From the NCBI RefSeq assembly GCF_900635815.1, contig NZ_LR134173.1, positions 2,636,001 through 2,700,000 of the forward strand: a stretch of DNA of 64,000 bases. Reading direction: 5' to 3'. Source of the stretch: Legionella cherrii. Lineage in GTDB: Bacteria; Pseudomonadota; Gammaproteobacteria; Legionellales; Legionellaceae. This document shows, one piece after another, positions 38,167 through 46,389 of this stretch; position 1 is the stretch's first letter; each line of letters starts with the position of its first letter. Both the position numbers and the translations under genes were made by a program. The notes below the pieces were generated by a model. That model was given only the letters and a program-made list of their open reading frames with translations, was not told the origin of the DNA and made no database searches.

Positions 38167-39861
38167 ATGTATCAATATAACCCAAAATTACATGTAAAAA
38201 TCTGGTTAAGCAATAATCCAAACGCGTTTATGAATTTGGAGAATCAAATTCGTCTTATTGAAATGCGTGAAAAAAATAGTAACGATACAATTCACTTAGT
38301 GTACGAATCCAGCTTACTCACTCAGACATCAGTTAATGCGCTACACGAATTTTGTAGGGAACATCGTATTAATTTAATTGATGCCAACACAATTCGCCCC
38401 TCCCTTCAAACAGATAACGAAAAAAAATTGTACCAATTTTATAAAGACGAAATTTGTAATTTAAAAATGGGGGGAAATTTAGCTGTTGCTAGTGATATTT
38501 TAAGATGGCTGTCTCCAATATTTAAAAATGGAACTTATACCGATTTTGATTTTCCAATTGATACGACAAATCTTCCGCAACTTATTCCAACTGAAATGCC
38601 AATATTACTCAATATTGGTAGTTTAAGAATGGGCAGAAAAGAATTTATTCTCGCAAATAATGATTTTGTCGCTATAGTAGACGCCATAGCAGCGCAAAAT
38701 GATATTGAGCGTGTACAACGTGGACTTATTGCCCGGCTTTCTCATTATGATACCGACTTCATTGAGCGCACAGAAGCTGAATTAAACGAAGACAACTTTA
38801 TAAATCGTTATCTCTTAAAATTCATGAAAAATCGTTCTGAGTCACTCTATATAGCAAAATCTAAAGAAATTAGCCCACCCGATACATCTACTTCTTCATT
38901 AAGAATCAGAAAATACATTAATGAAGTGATGGCGGATAAAAATAAATTTTTAGATTTTAATAAAATATATCCCCAAGAAACTCACGAAGAAGTGATAAAA
39001 AGATTGAGAAAAGATCTTCAGATTCAACTGAATTTAATAAAATATTTATTTTTTAGTAAAGAATATTCCTTAATTAAACGAATTTTAGAAAAAAATGATG
39101 ATAAGTTTTTAACTTATTTAATGAAAAAAGAGCGAGACCTTTATCTTAAATCCATTGTTGTATGTACTACGGGCCCAATACAGATATCGAATGCTCTATT
39201 TCATGGCTATGTGGTCGATGCTAATAAATTCAGCAAAGAAATCCAACCCCACTCGTTTAATCATTATGGCTTACAAAAAGCCTTTTGCTCACAAAACTCT
39301 ATCCCTTTGCATGAAAATGTTTTGGGAATGCTCAAGTTTCTTGGTGTTGATGAGGGTGAATTAAATGATTCTTCCTGGTTAGATTCTGGAAAAAAATTAC
39401 AAAGTTCGCGATCGAAATTACTTGCTGCCCGACAAAAGGAACTTGCTTTGAGCTTACCCACTTCTTTTTTAAAGATTAAAAGAGAAGTGGAAGAAAACAT
39501 TCAAAAAATACCCCAAATCCCTTATCGATCCTTTATCAGAGATAAGAATCATTCCAAAAGAGAAGACCTTGAGCTTATTTTGAATTGTTTTAATCAAGAA
39601 AACGAATTTAGTATCATACAATTTAATAATATTTTAGTTAATATTAAGAATCATAAACAAGATGACTGCACGCAAAGATTAATTAAAGAACTTAAAACGC
39701 TTTGCCATGATGCACTAATTTTTAATCTTACAAAAGATAAAAAAATAAAATTAGCTCATCCCTCTTCTCAATTGCCCCAATCATGTCCAACACCACCTAT
39801 AAGGAAGAAAATTAGGGGGTTGAGCCAATACATGCATAACCTGATCTCTTGGCAAAAATAG
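38167..39861 (+). CDS. TcdA/TcdB-like GT-A glycosyltransferase, candidate effector
   Basis: The 564-residue protein has an N-terminal glycosyltransferase core of the clostridial-toxin / Gly_transf_Sug type: IHLVYESSLL (about 42-51), then ASDILRW with Asp110 and Arg113, and YTDFDF with the DxD motif D126-x-D128. In TcdB the matching Asp, Arg and DxD bind UDP-sugar and manganese. The rest (about 220-560) is helical and Lys/Glu-rich with no recognised domain. Legionella SetA-like effectors use the same catalytic fold to glycosylate host proteins. No signal peptide, so Dot/Icm export is likely but not proven. The ribosome-binding site is weak (AAAGAAAAAA). Confidence 0.75.
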   Translation: MYQYNPKLHVKIWLSNNPNAFMNLENQIRLIEMREKNSNDTIHLVYESSLLTQTSVNALHEFCREHRINLIDANTIRPSLQTDNEKKLYQFYKDEICNLKMGGNLAVASDILRWLSPIFKNGTYTDFDFPIDTTNLPQLIPTEMPILLNIGSLRMGRKEFILANNDFVAIVDAIAAQNDIERVQRGLIARLSHYDTDFIERTEAELNEDNFINRYLLKFMKNRSESLYIAKSKEISPPDTSTSSLRIRKYINEVMADKNKFLDFNKIYPQETHEEVIKRLRKDLQIQLNLIKYLFFSKEYSLIKRILEKNDDKFLTYLMKKERDLYLKSIVVCTTGPIQISNALFHGYVVDANKFSKEIQPHSFNHYGLQKAFCSQNSIPLHENVLGMLKFLGVDEGELNDSSWLDSGKKLQSSRSKLLAARQKELALSLPTSFLKIKREVEENIQKIPQIPYRSFIRDKNHSKREDLELILNCFNQENEFSIIQFNNILVNIKNHKQDDCTQRLIKELKTLCHDALIFNLTKDKKIKLAHPSSQLPQSCPTPPIRKKIRGLSQYMHNLISWQK

Positions 39862-39995
39862 ATCGCGATTTTCCTATTTCAATTACCGCTAACATACTGT
39901 ATTTATTCACTCTATAGTCTATACTCCAATAAGGTCATCCTAAATACCATAAGACACAACAGGAAAGTTGGTATAATTATTATGAGGAATGGATA

Positions 39996-40427
39996 ATGAG
40001 TAAAAAAATTCTCTGGTTATCAACCGTCTTATTTGTACTAACATTTGGTCAACCAAGTTTTGCGTGTATTGGTGGCTCAAAACACTGTAATTCTCATCAC
40101 CGGTTCGATAGATTAGCCCAAGAACTGAACCTCACTGCTGATCAAAAAGCTAAAATTAAAGCATATAAAGAAAAAGCTAGAGCTGCATTCAAAGAAAACT
40201 ATGGTCAACTCAGATTACTACGTAGTCAAATTAACTCTATGATTCAATCAAATAAAATTGATGAAGCAAAACTTGATTCTTTAATAGAGAAAATAAGTAA
40301 AATCAGAGGCTCTATGTTAAAAAATAGAATAATGATGCAACATCAGATGTTTTCACTTTTAAATGAAAAACAAAAGGCCAAGTTTCTTGAATTAAAGAAA
40401 AAATGGTATTTAAAGCGTGATGCTTAG
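39996..40427 (+). CDS. Spy/CpxP-family periplasmic protein
   Basis: The 143-residue protein has a signal peptide (ILWLSTVLFVLTFGQPSFA, cleavage near residue 23) and a helical mature part. LTADQ (near 47-51) and LNEKQ (near 124-128) are the two LTxxQ-type repeats of the Spy/CpxP family. Members are periplasmic chaperones induced by envelope stress or metal; some bind metal. It is convergent to the YceI-cytochrome b561 operon, with a hairpin between. Confidence 0.85.
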   Translation: MSKKILWLSTVLFVLTFGQPSFACIGGSKHCNSHHRFDRLAQELNLTADQKAKIKAYKEKARAAFKENYGQLRLLRSQINSMIQSNKIDEAKLDSLIEKISKIRGSMLKNRIMMQHQMFSLLNEKQKAKFLELKKKWYLKRDA

Positions 40428-40483
40428 TCTATTCTTCAATCACGAGCGTAGAGTGAATCGCCCCTGGTCTCTTCATTAAATTA

Positions 40484-40505
40484 AGTCTGGAACACTGTCC
40501 AGACT
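40484..40505. terminator. Hairpin between spy-like gene and YceI operon
   Basis: AGTCTGGA (40484-40491) and TCCAGACT (40498-40505) form a perfect 8 bp stem with a 6-base loop between convergent genes. It probably ends one or both transcripts; T-tracts are weak. Confidence 0.6.
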
Positions 40506-40538
40506 ATAACTTTATGGTTTCTATTTACTGTAATGCAA

Positions 40539-41102
40539 TTATTTTTTAAGTACAGCAACCGCTTTAAAGTTTATGGTCACTTCATTTTTTATTTCACTAG
40601 TACTTGACCAATCGCCCTGCCCTATACCAAAGTCTAATCGTTTCACTGTGGTATGTCCTTCAACAAGCAGATGATCTTTAGGTGATTCAACTGCTGTAAA
40701 AGCAAGAACTACGGGCAGTGATTTATTTTTTATGGTTAATGTTCCAGCAGCCTCATAATTTTTATCATCCTTTTTAGTAAACTTGGTTGATTTAAATTCA
40801 GCTTTGGGAAATTCTTTGGCATTAAACCAATCGGAGCTGAGTAAAATTGAAGTTATTTCTGCGTATGACATTGTAAGGGAGTTAATATTCACTACCACAT
40901 CGACATTACTGTCTTGATAATGTGCAGGATCAGCATTTATTGTTGCGGTAAACTCTTTAAATGAACCAGTAACAGGTGCATTATTTTGTGTTGCTGTAAA
41001 ACTTATACTGCTTTCACTGGGAACAAGAGTCCATTCAGGTAAGGCATTTGCATAGGCAGTATTCAAAAAAAATAAAACGAAAAGAAACTTTATCATTTTC
41101 AT
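40539..41102 (-). CDS. YceI-family periplasmic lipid-binding protein (copy 2 in operon)
   Basis: The 187-residue protein has a signal peptide ending near ANA-LPEW (about residue 20), then a YceI lipocalin-like barrel: WTLVPSESSISFTATQNNAPVTGSF near 24-48, WFNAKEFPKAEFKST near 92-106 and LDFGIGQGDW near 155-164. YceI proteins carry isoprenoids and accompany cytochrome b561. Its ATG overlaps the b561 stop by 4 bases. It differs clearly from the other YceI two genes upstream, so it is not a recent duplicate. Confidence 0.92.
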   Translation of the reverse strand: MKMIKFLFVLFFLNTAYANALPEWTLVPSESSISFTATQNNAPVTGSFKEFTATINADPAHYQDSNVDVVVNINSLTMSYAEITSILLSSDWFNAKEFPKAEFKSTKFTKKDDKNYEAAGTLTIKNKSLPVVLAFTAVESPKDHLLVEGHTTVKRLDFGIGQGDWSSTSEIKNEVTINFKAVAVLKK

Positions 41103-41632
41103 GGGAACATTCTCCGTAATATATCATCCTTATTAATAAAATGATGTTTAAGAGCAGCTGCGCTATGCATAACAATTGCTGCGATGAGCGCATACCCCAA
41201 CCATTCATGGATCCATTCAAATAGAATTCTTTTACTGTCATCTGGTGCTATAAGATTAGGTAAGGTAAACAATCCAAAAAATGATGCAGGTAATCCAGCA
41301 GCTGAAGTAATTAACCAACCAGTAATTGGCATGGCAAACATAAACAAGTAAAAAGCCCAATGCATGCTGCGTGCAGCAATTTTTTCCAACAAAGGCAAGG
41401 CAAGCTCAGGTTGTTCATTGCTCAGACGCCAAATAATTCTAAAAAATGCCAAAAAAAGGACGAGTAAACCATACTCTTTGTGCCATCCATAGAATTTCAA
41501 TCTTTGGGGATTCCATGGTAAAGAGACCATGTACAACCCCAGCACTAACAACCCAATAATTAACAAAGCAATAACCCAATGAAATACTATAGTAACAATA
41601 CCAAAGTGAGTTGCACTATTTTTGATTTGCAT
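41099..41632 (-). CDS. Cytochrome b561-type membrane protein
   Basis: The 177-residue protein has four hydrophobic helices with His residues in helices 1, 2 and 4 (FGIVTIVFHWVIALLI with His18; WHKEYGLLVL with His; HEWLGYALIAAIVMHSAAALKHHF) that can hold two b haems. It is an inner-membrane quinol/electron carrier. It lies between two YceI genes and overlaps the second; this b561-YceI pairing is common and is linked to periplasmic redox or superoxide defence. Confidence 0.92.
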   Translation of the reverse strand: MQIKNSATHFGIVTIVFHWVIALLIIGLLVLGLYMVSLPWNPQRLKFYGWHKEYGLLVLFLAFFRIIWRLSNEQPELALPLLEKIAARSMHWAFYLFMFAMPITGWLITSAAGLPASFFGLFTLPNLIAPDDSKRILFEWIHEWLGYALIAAIVMHSAAALKHHFINKDDILRRMFP

Positions 41633-41641
41633 GAGAAGTCC

Positions 41642-42232
41642 CTATTTCTTATCCTGATATGCTTCTGCCCCAATTGAAAGGTTTACTTTATCACCTACAG
41701 AAGGCAGGAAAGCATTTATCCCAAAATCAGAACGATTTATAGTGGTAGTAGCTGTAAAGCCAACCGACATCTTATTGCTAATTGGATTCATTCCCTCTTT
41801 ATTTAAGGTAACATCCAATACCACAGGTTTACTCACACCACGCAAAGTTAAGGTACCATCAACAGTTGCTTTATTATCGCCTTTGGGAGTTACCTTATTA
41901 CTGACAAAAGTCGCAGTAGGAAAATGTTCCGTATCAAAAAACAACTTACTTTTTAAATGTTTATCCAACTCTGGAATACCGGTAATCATATCCGCAACAT
42001 CAATCTTCACGTTGACTTTACTTTGACTTGGATTCTCTTTATCTAGAATCAGTTGACCTGTTCCATACCATTTACCATATTGAGTAGAAAAGCCCAAGTG
42101 ATCAATGCTCCACAACACAAAAGTATGGTTTTTATCCAATGTATACGTTTCTGGTGCGGCATGAATTGGCGACGTAGAAAAAGTGAATACCATAAACAAT
42201 AATGAGGACAAGCCTCCTAAAATTTTTTTCAT
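41642..42232 (-). CDS. YceI-family periplasmic lipid-binding protein (copy 1 in operon)
   Basis: The 196-residue protein has a signal peptide (LGGLSSLLFMVFTFSTSPIHA, cleavage near residue 25) and the YceI barrel: YTLDKNHTFVLWSIDHLGFSTQYGKW in parts near 30-55, LFFDTEHFPTATFVS near 97-111, LRGVSKPVVLDV near 128-139 and INRSDFGINAFLP near 164-176. It is close to canonical YceI. Nine bases separate it from the cytochrome b561 gene. The DUF2282 peptide gene lies just upstream in the same direction. Confidence 0.94.
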   Translation of the reverse strand: MKKILGGLSSLLFMVFTFSTSPIHAAPETYTLDKNHTFVLWSIDHLGFSTQYGKWYGTGQLILDKENPSQSKVNVKIDVADMITGIPELDKHLKSKLFFDTEHFPTATFVSNKVTPKGDNKATVDGTLTLRGVSKPVVLDVTLNKEGMNPISNKMSVGFTATTTINRSDFGINAFLPSVGDKVNLSIGAEAYQDKK

Positions 42233-42282
42233 TATTAACTTCCTTTTTTTAATGAGAATTTGAAATAATTTATTTTAAATTT

Positions 42283-42549
42283 TTACTCAGGCTTGAGACT
42301 ACCACCAACTATCCGCTCACAGAGTCCTTTGGGTAATAAAATAAAAGCGTCTTTTTGTTTATCTTTCGTTGCAGAGGAAGCACATGAAGCTGTTGCAGTA
42401 GCACAGTCATTCATTCCTTTTTTAGCAATTCCATAACATTTTTCAGTTGTAGAATTTGTATCGTTGTTGTCAGCTGCTGAACTTCCAGTTGCAACTAAAA
42501 CAAAAAAAGCAGTCATTACTGATTGCACTAATTTATCTCGTATTAACAT
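42283..42549 (-). CDS. DUF2282 / BufA1-type bufferin precursor
   Basis: I start at ATG 42549 ([10 protein letters not shown]), with AAAGGG six bases upstream; length is 88. A signal peptide ([16 protein letters not shown]) is followed by a core with four Cys: [24 protein letters not shown] and [13 protein letters not shown]. This is the DUF2282 pattern. These peptides are periplasmic copper-binding bufferins whose Cys are modified by an MNIO enzyme (DUF692, BufB) with a partner (BufC). Neither partner gene is in this window; instead it precedes a YceI-b561-YceI operon. Confidence 0.85.
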   Translation of the reverse strand: MLIRDKLVQSVMTAFFVLVATGSSAADNNDTNSTTEKCYGIAKKGMNDCATATASCASSATKDKQKDAFILLPKGLCERIVGGSLKPE

Positions 42550-42663
42550 AGTTATCCCTTTCATTGATGAATGTCTTGATAAACATACAATAGTGTCATG
42601 GAAACAACAAGTAAAAGGAAAAAAAAACGACCTCCTACATAACCCTGGTATTAATCTGGGCTA

Positions 42664-43299
42664 TTAAAAATCAATCATTGTAATGTCACCAGCAAATGGT
42701 AGCACTGCCAAAAGAGGGGCAGTAAGTTTTTGCTTTAATGTGTCAATATTAGCTGATAAAGCGTTCATGTTTGGGTCAATGCAATTTGCAATCCAGCCCG
42801 TGCATTGAATGTTATTTGCATGCAACACAGCTTCTGTTAACAACGAGTGATTAATACATCCTAATTTCATGCCAACTACTAAAATAACAGGGACCTTAGT
42901 AATCTTTAAAAAATCAATCCATGTTTCATTGTCATTTAGCGGCACCATTAACCCACCCGCACCCTCAATGAATAATGTTTCAATACCCTCCAGCTGCAAA
43001 TTAAGGCAATATTCTGCTATTTCAGAAACGCTTAAACGCACTCCCTCATTCTGTGCCGCAATATGAGGGGAAACAGGAGCTTTAAATCGCCAGGGATTGA
43101 TTACATCCATATGGATGCTTATCTTGCTGTTTTTTTGTAAATGCTGCGCGTCACTGTTCACCAGTTTATTTTCTATTTCCATGCATCCACTTGCTACCGG
43201 TTTAATTGCTGCTGCCGATGAAAAATAATGTAACAGACTTGCTGTTACATAGGTTTTACCGCAATCTGTATCAGTACCCGTAATAAAAAATCGCTTCAT
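42664..43299 (-). CDS. bioD: Dethiobiotin synthetase
   Basis: It closes the ureido ring to make dethiobiotin from DAPA, CO2 and ATP. Length is 211. P-loop-like FITGTDTDCGKTYVTASLL (about 4-22) and the KPVASGC segment (near 35-41), EGAGGLMVPLN (near 112-122) are family marks. It is the last gene of bioB-bioF-bioH-bioD and overlaps bioH by 4 bases. Confidence 0.96.
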   Translation of the reverse strand: MKRFFITGTDTDCGKTYVTASLLHYFSSAAAIKPVASGCMEIENKLVNSDAQHLQKNSKISIHMDVINPWRFKAPVSPHIAAQNEGVRLSVSEIAEYCLNLQLEGIETLFIEGAGGLMVPLNDNETWIDFLKITKVPVILVVGMKLGCINHSLLTEAVLHANNIQCTGWIANCIDPNMNALSANIDTLKQKLTAPLLAVLPFAGDITMIDF

Positions 43300-44021
43300 T
43301 GAATAAATCCTCGGATTTCTTCGATAAATAAATCCATATGAGATAAAAAAGGCATGTGTGCCGCTCGTTTGAACAGATAATAATGAAACTTGGGATAATT
43401 CAGTTGCATCGAACTCATTGTTTTAATGGAAACAATGGGATCAAGCCGACCAAACATAAAACATGTGGGTTTGGCAAACTCTTTCAGCTCCTCTCGTAAA
43501 TCCCAATCTTCTAGAATTTCAAGACCTAATTTCAACCCTTCTGGAGATGGAAGTTTATTAGGGAGATGATGCACTCGATCATGAGTAGTTAATCCATTGA
43601 GTTCCATAAATTCGTTTAAAGTACCCTTTGGCTCTTCTAATAATTTTTTATAAAAATTTTTAAAAACATCATGAGAAACACCTGGCCATCGATCCGCCTG
43701 CAAAAATCGGGGTGATGAAGTCACGTTAATAAGAGACTGTACTCGTTCAGGTTCTTCTAATGCAAAACGGATGGCATATAAGCCCCCCATAGACCAACCT
43801 ACTAATGCAAATTGTGGGGGTAATTGGCTCACTAAAAACCTTTTAAATGAATCCCAGTCCATGATTGGACTATGACCAAATCCTGGTAAGTCAATTAATA
43901 TGAGCTGATACTCCATGGACAGTTTAAGCACTAATGGCAACCAAACTCGACTGTCAAATCCCCATCCGTGCAGAAACACAATAGGGAATCCTTTTCCATA
44001 ACTATTGATGTTTATATTCAT
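43296..44021 (-). CDS. bioH: Pimeloyl-ACP methyl ester carboxylesterase
   Basis: It removes the methyl group from pimeloyl-ACP methyl ester. I start at ATG 44021 (MNININSYG); a GTG at 44030 is an alternative. Length is 241. HGWGFDSRVW (near 19-28), the nucleophile elbow GWSMGG (Ser near residue 78), the GRLDP loop and the catalytic His in RAAHMPFLSH near 226-235 align well with E. coli BioH. It overlaps the bioF end by 20 bases and bioD by 4. Confidence 0.9.
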   Translation of the reverse strand: MNININSYGKGFPIVFLHGWGFDSRVWLPLVLKLSMEYQLILIDLPGFGHSPIMDWDSFKRFLVSQLPPQFALVGWSMGGLYAIRFALEEPERVQSLINVTSSPRFLQADRWPGVSHDVFKNFYKKLLEEPKGTLNEFMELNGLTTHDRVHHLPNKLPSPEGLKLGLEILEDWDLREELKEFAKPTCFMFGRLDPIVSIKTMSSMQLNYPKFHYYLFKRAAHMPFLSHMDLFIEEIRGFIQ

Positions 44022-45144
44022 AAATAACACTTAATTGATTAAATAACTCCCGGATCTGTTCTGGAGTATGATTGTAATTCAAAATGACACGCAAACCGGA
44101 TGCTTTGGTACTGACTGTAGGCCTTCTTATTGCACAACAGCTAATTCCTTTTTTCTTCAACTCACGAGCATAATATAATGCTAAATGCGGACAACCTAAT
44201 TGAAGTTGCTGAATTGGGGTAATAGAATCAGACCACTTTAGAGGAGATTGTTTCATATAGGATCGAAATAAAGTAATGAGTTGTGTTAATTTCGACCTTC
44301 TATCTTCAGCATTAACTACAAATTCCAATGCATGCAACAAGCCATAACTTAAAGCAGGGCTTATGGCAGTTGAATAGATAACAGAGCGACCGGCTTGTAA
44401 TAAAGCATAGATCCACTCTGCTTTACCAGCAACCAGTGCACCTTGAGCAGCATAGGCTTTCCCTAGAGGAATAATCCTCAACGGAACTTCGTTTTGAGTT
44501 AAACCATGATACGCTACTGCCCCCCTTCCCTGAGTGCCTAAGAGCCCAAAAGAATGAGCCTCATCAACCAAGAGTGCACTTTGGTTCGTACTACACAGAG
44601 AGGACAGTTTAGCCAAAGGTGCCATTTGGCCACTCATGCTAAAAACTCCCTCCGTAATTAATGCGGAGCCATTGGCATAAGTTATTAATTTACGGTCTAA
44701 GTCATTTAAATTATTATGCAGATAGCGTGTATAGTTTACTTGTGATAGACCTAAACCATCGTAAATTGATGCATGTATTTCTTTATCTATAAAGCAATGG
44801 ACCTTTAATTGCCCAAGTAAGGCAGTAACTGCAAGATTTGCTGCATATCCTGAAGAAAATAAAATACAATCATCTACAGCCAATAAATTAGCAAATGCCT
44901 CTTCAACTGCCCGATGATTGGGGTGATAACCACTTAACAACATTGAGGCACCACTTCCACAAGGATAAAGCGCATACCCTCGCTGGTATCCTTCTGCAAT
45001 ACGTGGGTGCCTAGCTAGCGACAAATAATCATTACTGTCAAAATGAATTAATGACGGATCATCAGCGTTTATTGTCCTATTCCTTAATAGGCCTCCTTGA
45101 GCTAGCTGATTCGTATAATCTTTAATCTTCTGACTTATAGCCAT
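44002..45144 (-). CDS. bioF: 8-amino-7-oxononanoate synthase
   Basis: This PLP enzyme joins pimeloyl-ACP and alanine. Length is 380. FDSNDYLSLARHP (about 33-45), GSGASMLLSGYHPNHR, VDEAHSFGLLG (about 193-203) and the PLP-lysine region PLGKAYAAQGALVAG (Lys near 229) are clear. It starts one base after the bioB stop. Confidence 0.96.
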   Translation of the reverse strand: MAISQKIKDYTNQLAQGGLLRNRTINADDPSLIHFDSNDYLSLARHPRIAEGYQRGYALYPCGSGASMLLSGYHPNHRAVEEAFANLLAVDDCILFSSGYAANLAVTALLGQLKVHCFIDKEIHASIYDGLGLSQVNYTRYLHNNLNDLDRKLITYANGSALITEGVFSMSGQMAPLAKLSSLCSTNQSALLVDEAHSFGLLGTQGRGAVAYHGLTQNEVPLRIIPLGKAYAAQGALVAGKAEWIYALLQAGRSVIYSTAISPALSYGLLHALEFVVNAEDRRSKLTQLITLFRSYMKQSPLKWSDSITPIQQLQLGCPHLALYYARELKKKGISCCAIRRPTVSTKASGLRVILNYNHTPEQIRELFNQLSVIYEYKHQ

Positions 45145-46092
45145 TTAAACCATCTCAGTTAAACCTAGCTTGCTAAAAAGGGTTTTATCTTTTACTCGTT
45201 GAGGATTTTCTTCTGTTAATAATTTATCACCAATAAATACAGAATTCGCTCCGGCAAAGAAACAAAGTGCTTGTAATTCATCACTCATTTCTGTTCTTCC
45301 AGCGGTCAAACGAATGACGCTTTTAGGCATTAGTATTCGAGCAGTTGCAATCGTACGAACTAACTCAATCCCTTCGACTGGCTGAGCTTTCGCAAGAGGT
45401 GTACCTTCTACTGGAATTAAACGGTTTATAGGAACACTTTCAGGAGGAGTTTCCATGTTGGCTAGAGTTAATAAAAATTCAATACGATCTTCGCGTGTCT
45501 CTCCTAAACCTAAAATACCACCACAACATACATTAATTCCGGCTTCTCGCACATTATTTAATGTATCCAATCGCTCGCTGAATTTGCGTGTCGTTACTAC
45601 TTTCTCATAATAAGAAGGTGATGTGTCGATATTATGATTGTAATAATCCAAACCGGCTTCTTTTAAACAAGCAGCTTGCTCTTGATTTAACATTCCTAAA
45701 GTCATACACGTTTCCAAACCTAAAGACTTCACCCCTTTAATCATTTCTTGTAATTCATTCATCGCCTTATCTGGTGGACAACGCCAAGCGGCTCCCATGC
45801 AAAAACGTTTGGCACCACCCTCTTTAGCTTCCTGAGCTGCTTTTAATACTTCAGCAACTGACATTAAATTTTCTTTTTCTACATGAGTTTTGTGATGGCC
45901 ACTTTGTGAACAATAACCGCAGTCCTCAGGACAAGCACCTGTTTTAATACTGAGCAGAGTGGCAAATTGTAATGAATTAGGCTGATGATATTCTCTATGT
46001 ACAGCATGCGCCTGGTGCAACAAATCATTAAATGGTTGCTCATAAAGAGCTGTAATTTCAGAAATAGACCAGTGCTTCTTAGTTTGGGTCAC
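45145..46092 (-). CDS. bioB: Biotin synthase
   Basis: This radical-SAM enzyme inserts sulfur into dethiobiotin. The start is GTG at 46092 (M-T-Q-T-K-K-H-W), placed by AGGAGG seven bases upstream; length is 315. The 4Fe-4S triad is [12 protein letters not shown] (about 54-65), with downstream GAAWRCPP and GIVGLGE-like ILGLGE elements, and RLTAGR near 262. It is the first gene of the bio operon and is divergent from bioA. Confidence 0.97.
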   Translation of the reverse strand: MTQTKKHWSISEITALYEQPFNDLLHQAHAVHREYHQPNSLQFATLLSIKTGACPEDCGYCSQSGHHKTHVEKENLMSVAEVLKAAQEAKEGGAKRFCMGAAWRCPPDKAMNELQEMIKGVKSLGLETCMTLGMLNQEQAACLKEAGLDYYNHNIDTSPSYYEKVVTTRKFSERLDTLNNVREAGINVCCGGILGLGETREDRIEFLLTLANMETPPESVPINRLIPVEGTPLAKAQPVEGIELVRTIATARILMPKSVIRLTAGRTEMSDELQALCFFAGANSVFIGDKLLTEENPQRVKDKTLFSKLGLTEMV

Positions 46093-46149
46093 AACAGTTC
46101 CTCCTATTAAGGAAATAAAAACAATGTAGTCTTGATGCGGCTCTGAGAA

Positions 46150-46265
46150 ATCCGGGATTCATCCCCATCGTAGTCTGTAATTTCGTATCACAACATTGTG
46201 CTACTAGGTAGAGCTCCCACACTGGACTTGGGAAGAGGGACACTGCACCAATTCATAGTCCGGAT
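46150..46265. other. Structured intergenic element between bioB and bioA (possible RNA)
   Basis: ATCCGG (46150-46155) pairs with CCGGAT (46260-46265) and encloses several small hairpins: GGGATTCATCCC (46154-46165), CACA/TGTG (near 46189-46200), CTAC/GTAG (near 46201-46211) and TCCCA/TGGGA (near 46215-46233). GC is above the flanks. The plus strand has ATTTCGTATCACAA then TTGTG, loosely like part of 6S RNA, but it is too short for a typical one. It could be an independent RNA or a leader of bioB on the minus strand. Family not assigned. Confidence 0.35.
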
Positions 46266-46389
46266 AAAAATGATGCTCCTCTATCTTAGGCAAAGCGAAG
46301 CAAAATCCAGCTACATCCATATTTCTCATTTTATTTAGATAGCGAACATGATAAAGTGCCTCCTAATCTTGTCAACCAAAATTTTAAAA

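Noticed and set aside
40539..42232. Recent duplication of the two YceI genes
   Set aside because: The two proteins share only family motifs and differ along most of their length, so they are old paralogues rather than a fresh copy.
46141..46265. TPP riboswitch, suggested by CTCTGAGA upstream of the biotin genes
   Set aside because: The other invariant TPP parts (GAUCUGG...AAUxCCAGCG-type and the closing helices) are absent.
46150..46310. 6S RNA gene
   Set aside because: Only short stretches resemble 6S; the element is about 60 bases too short between its closing stems and no long terminal helix is seen. Kept only as an unassigned structured region.
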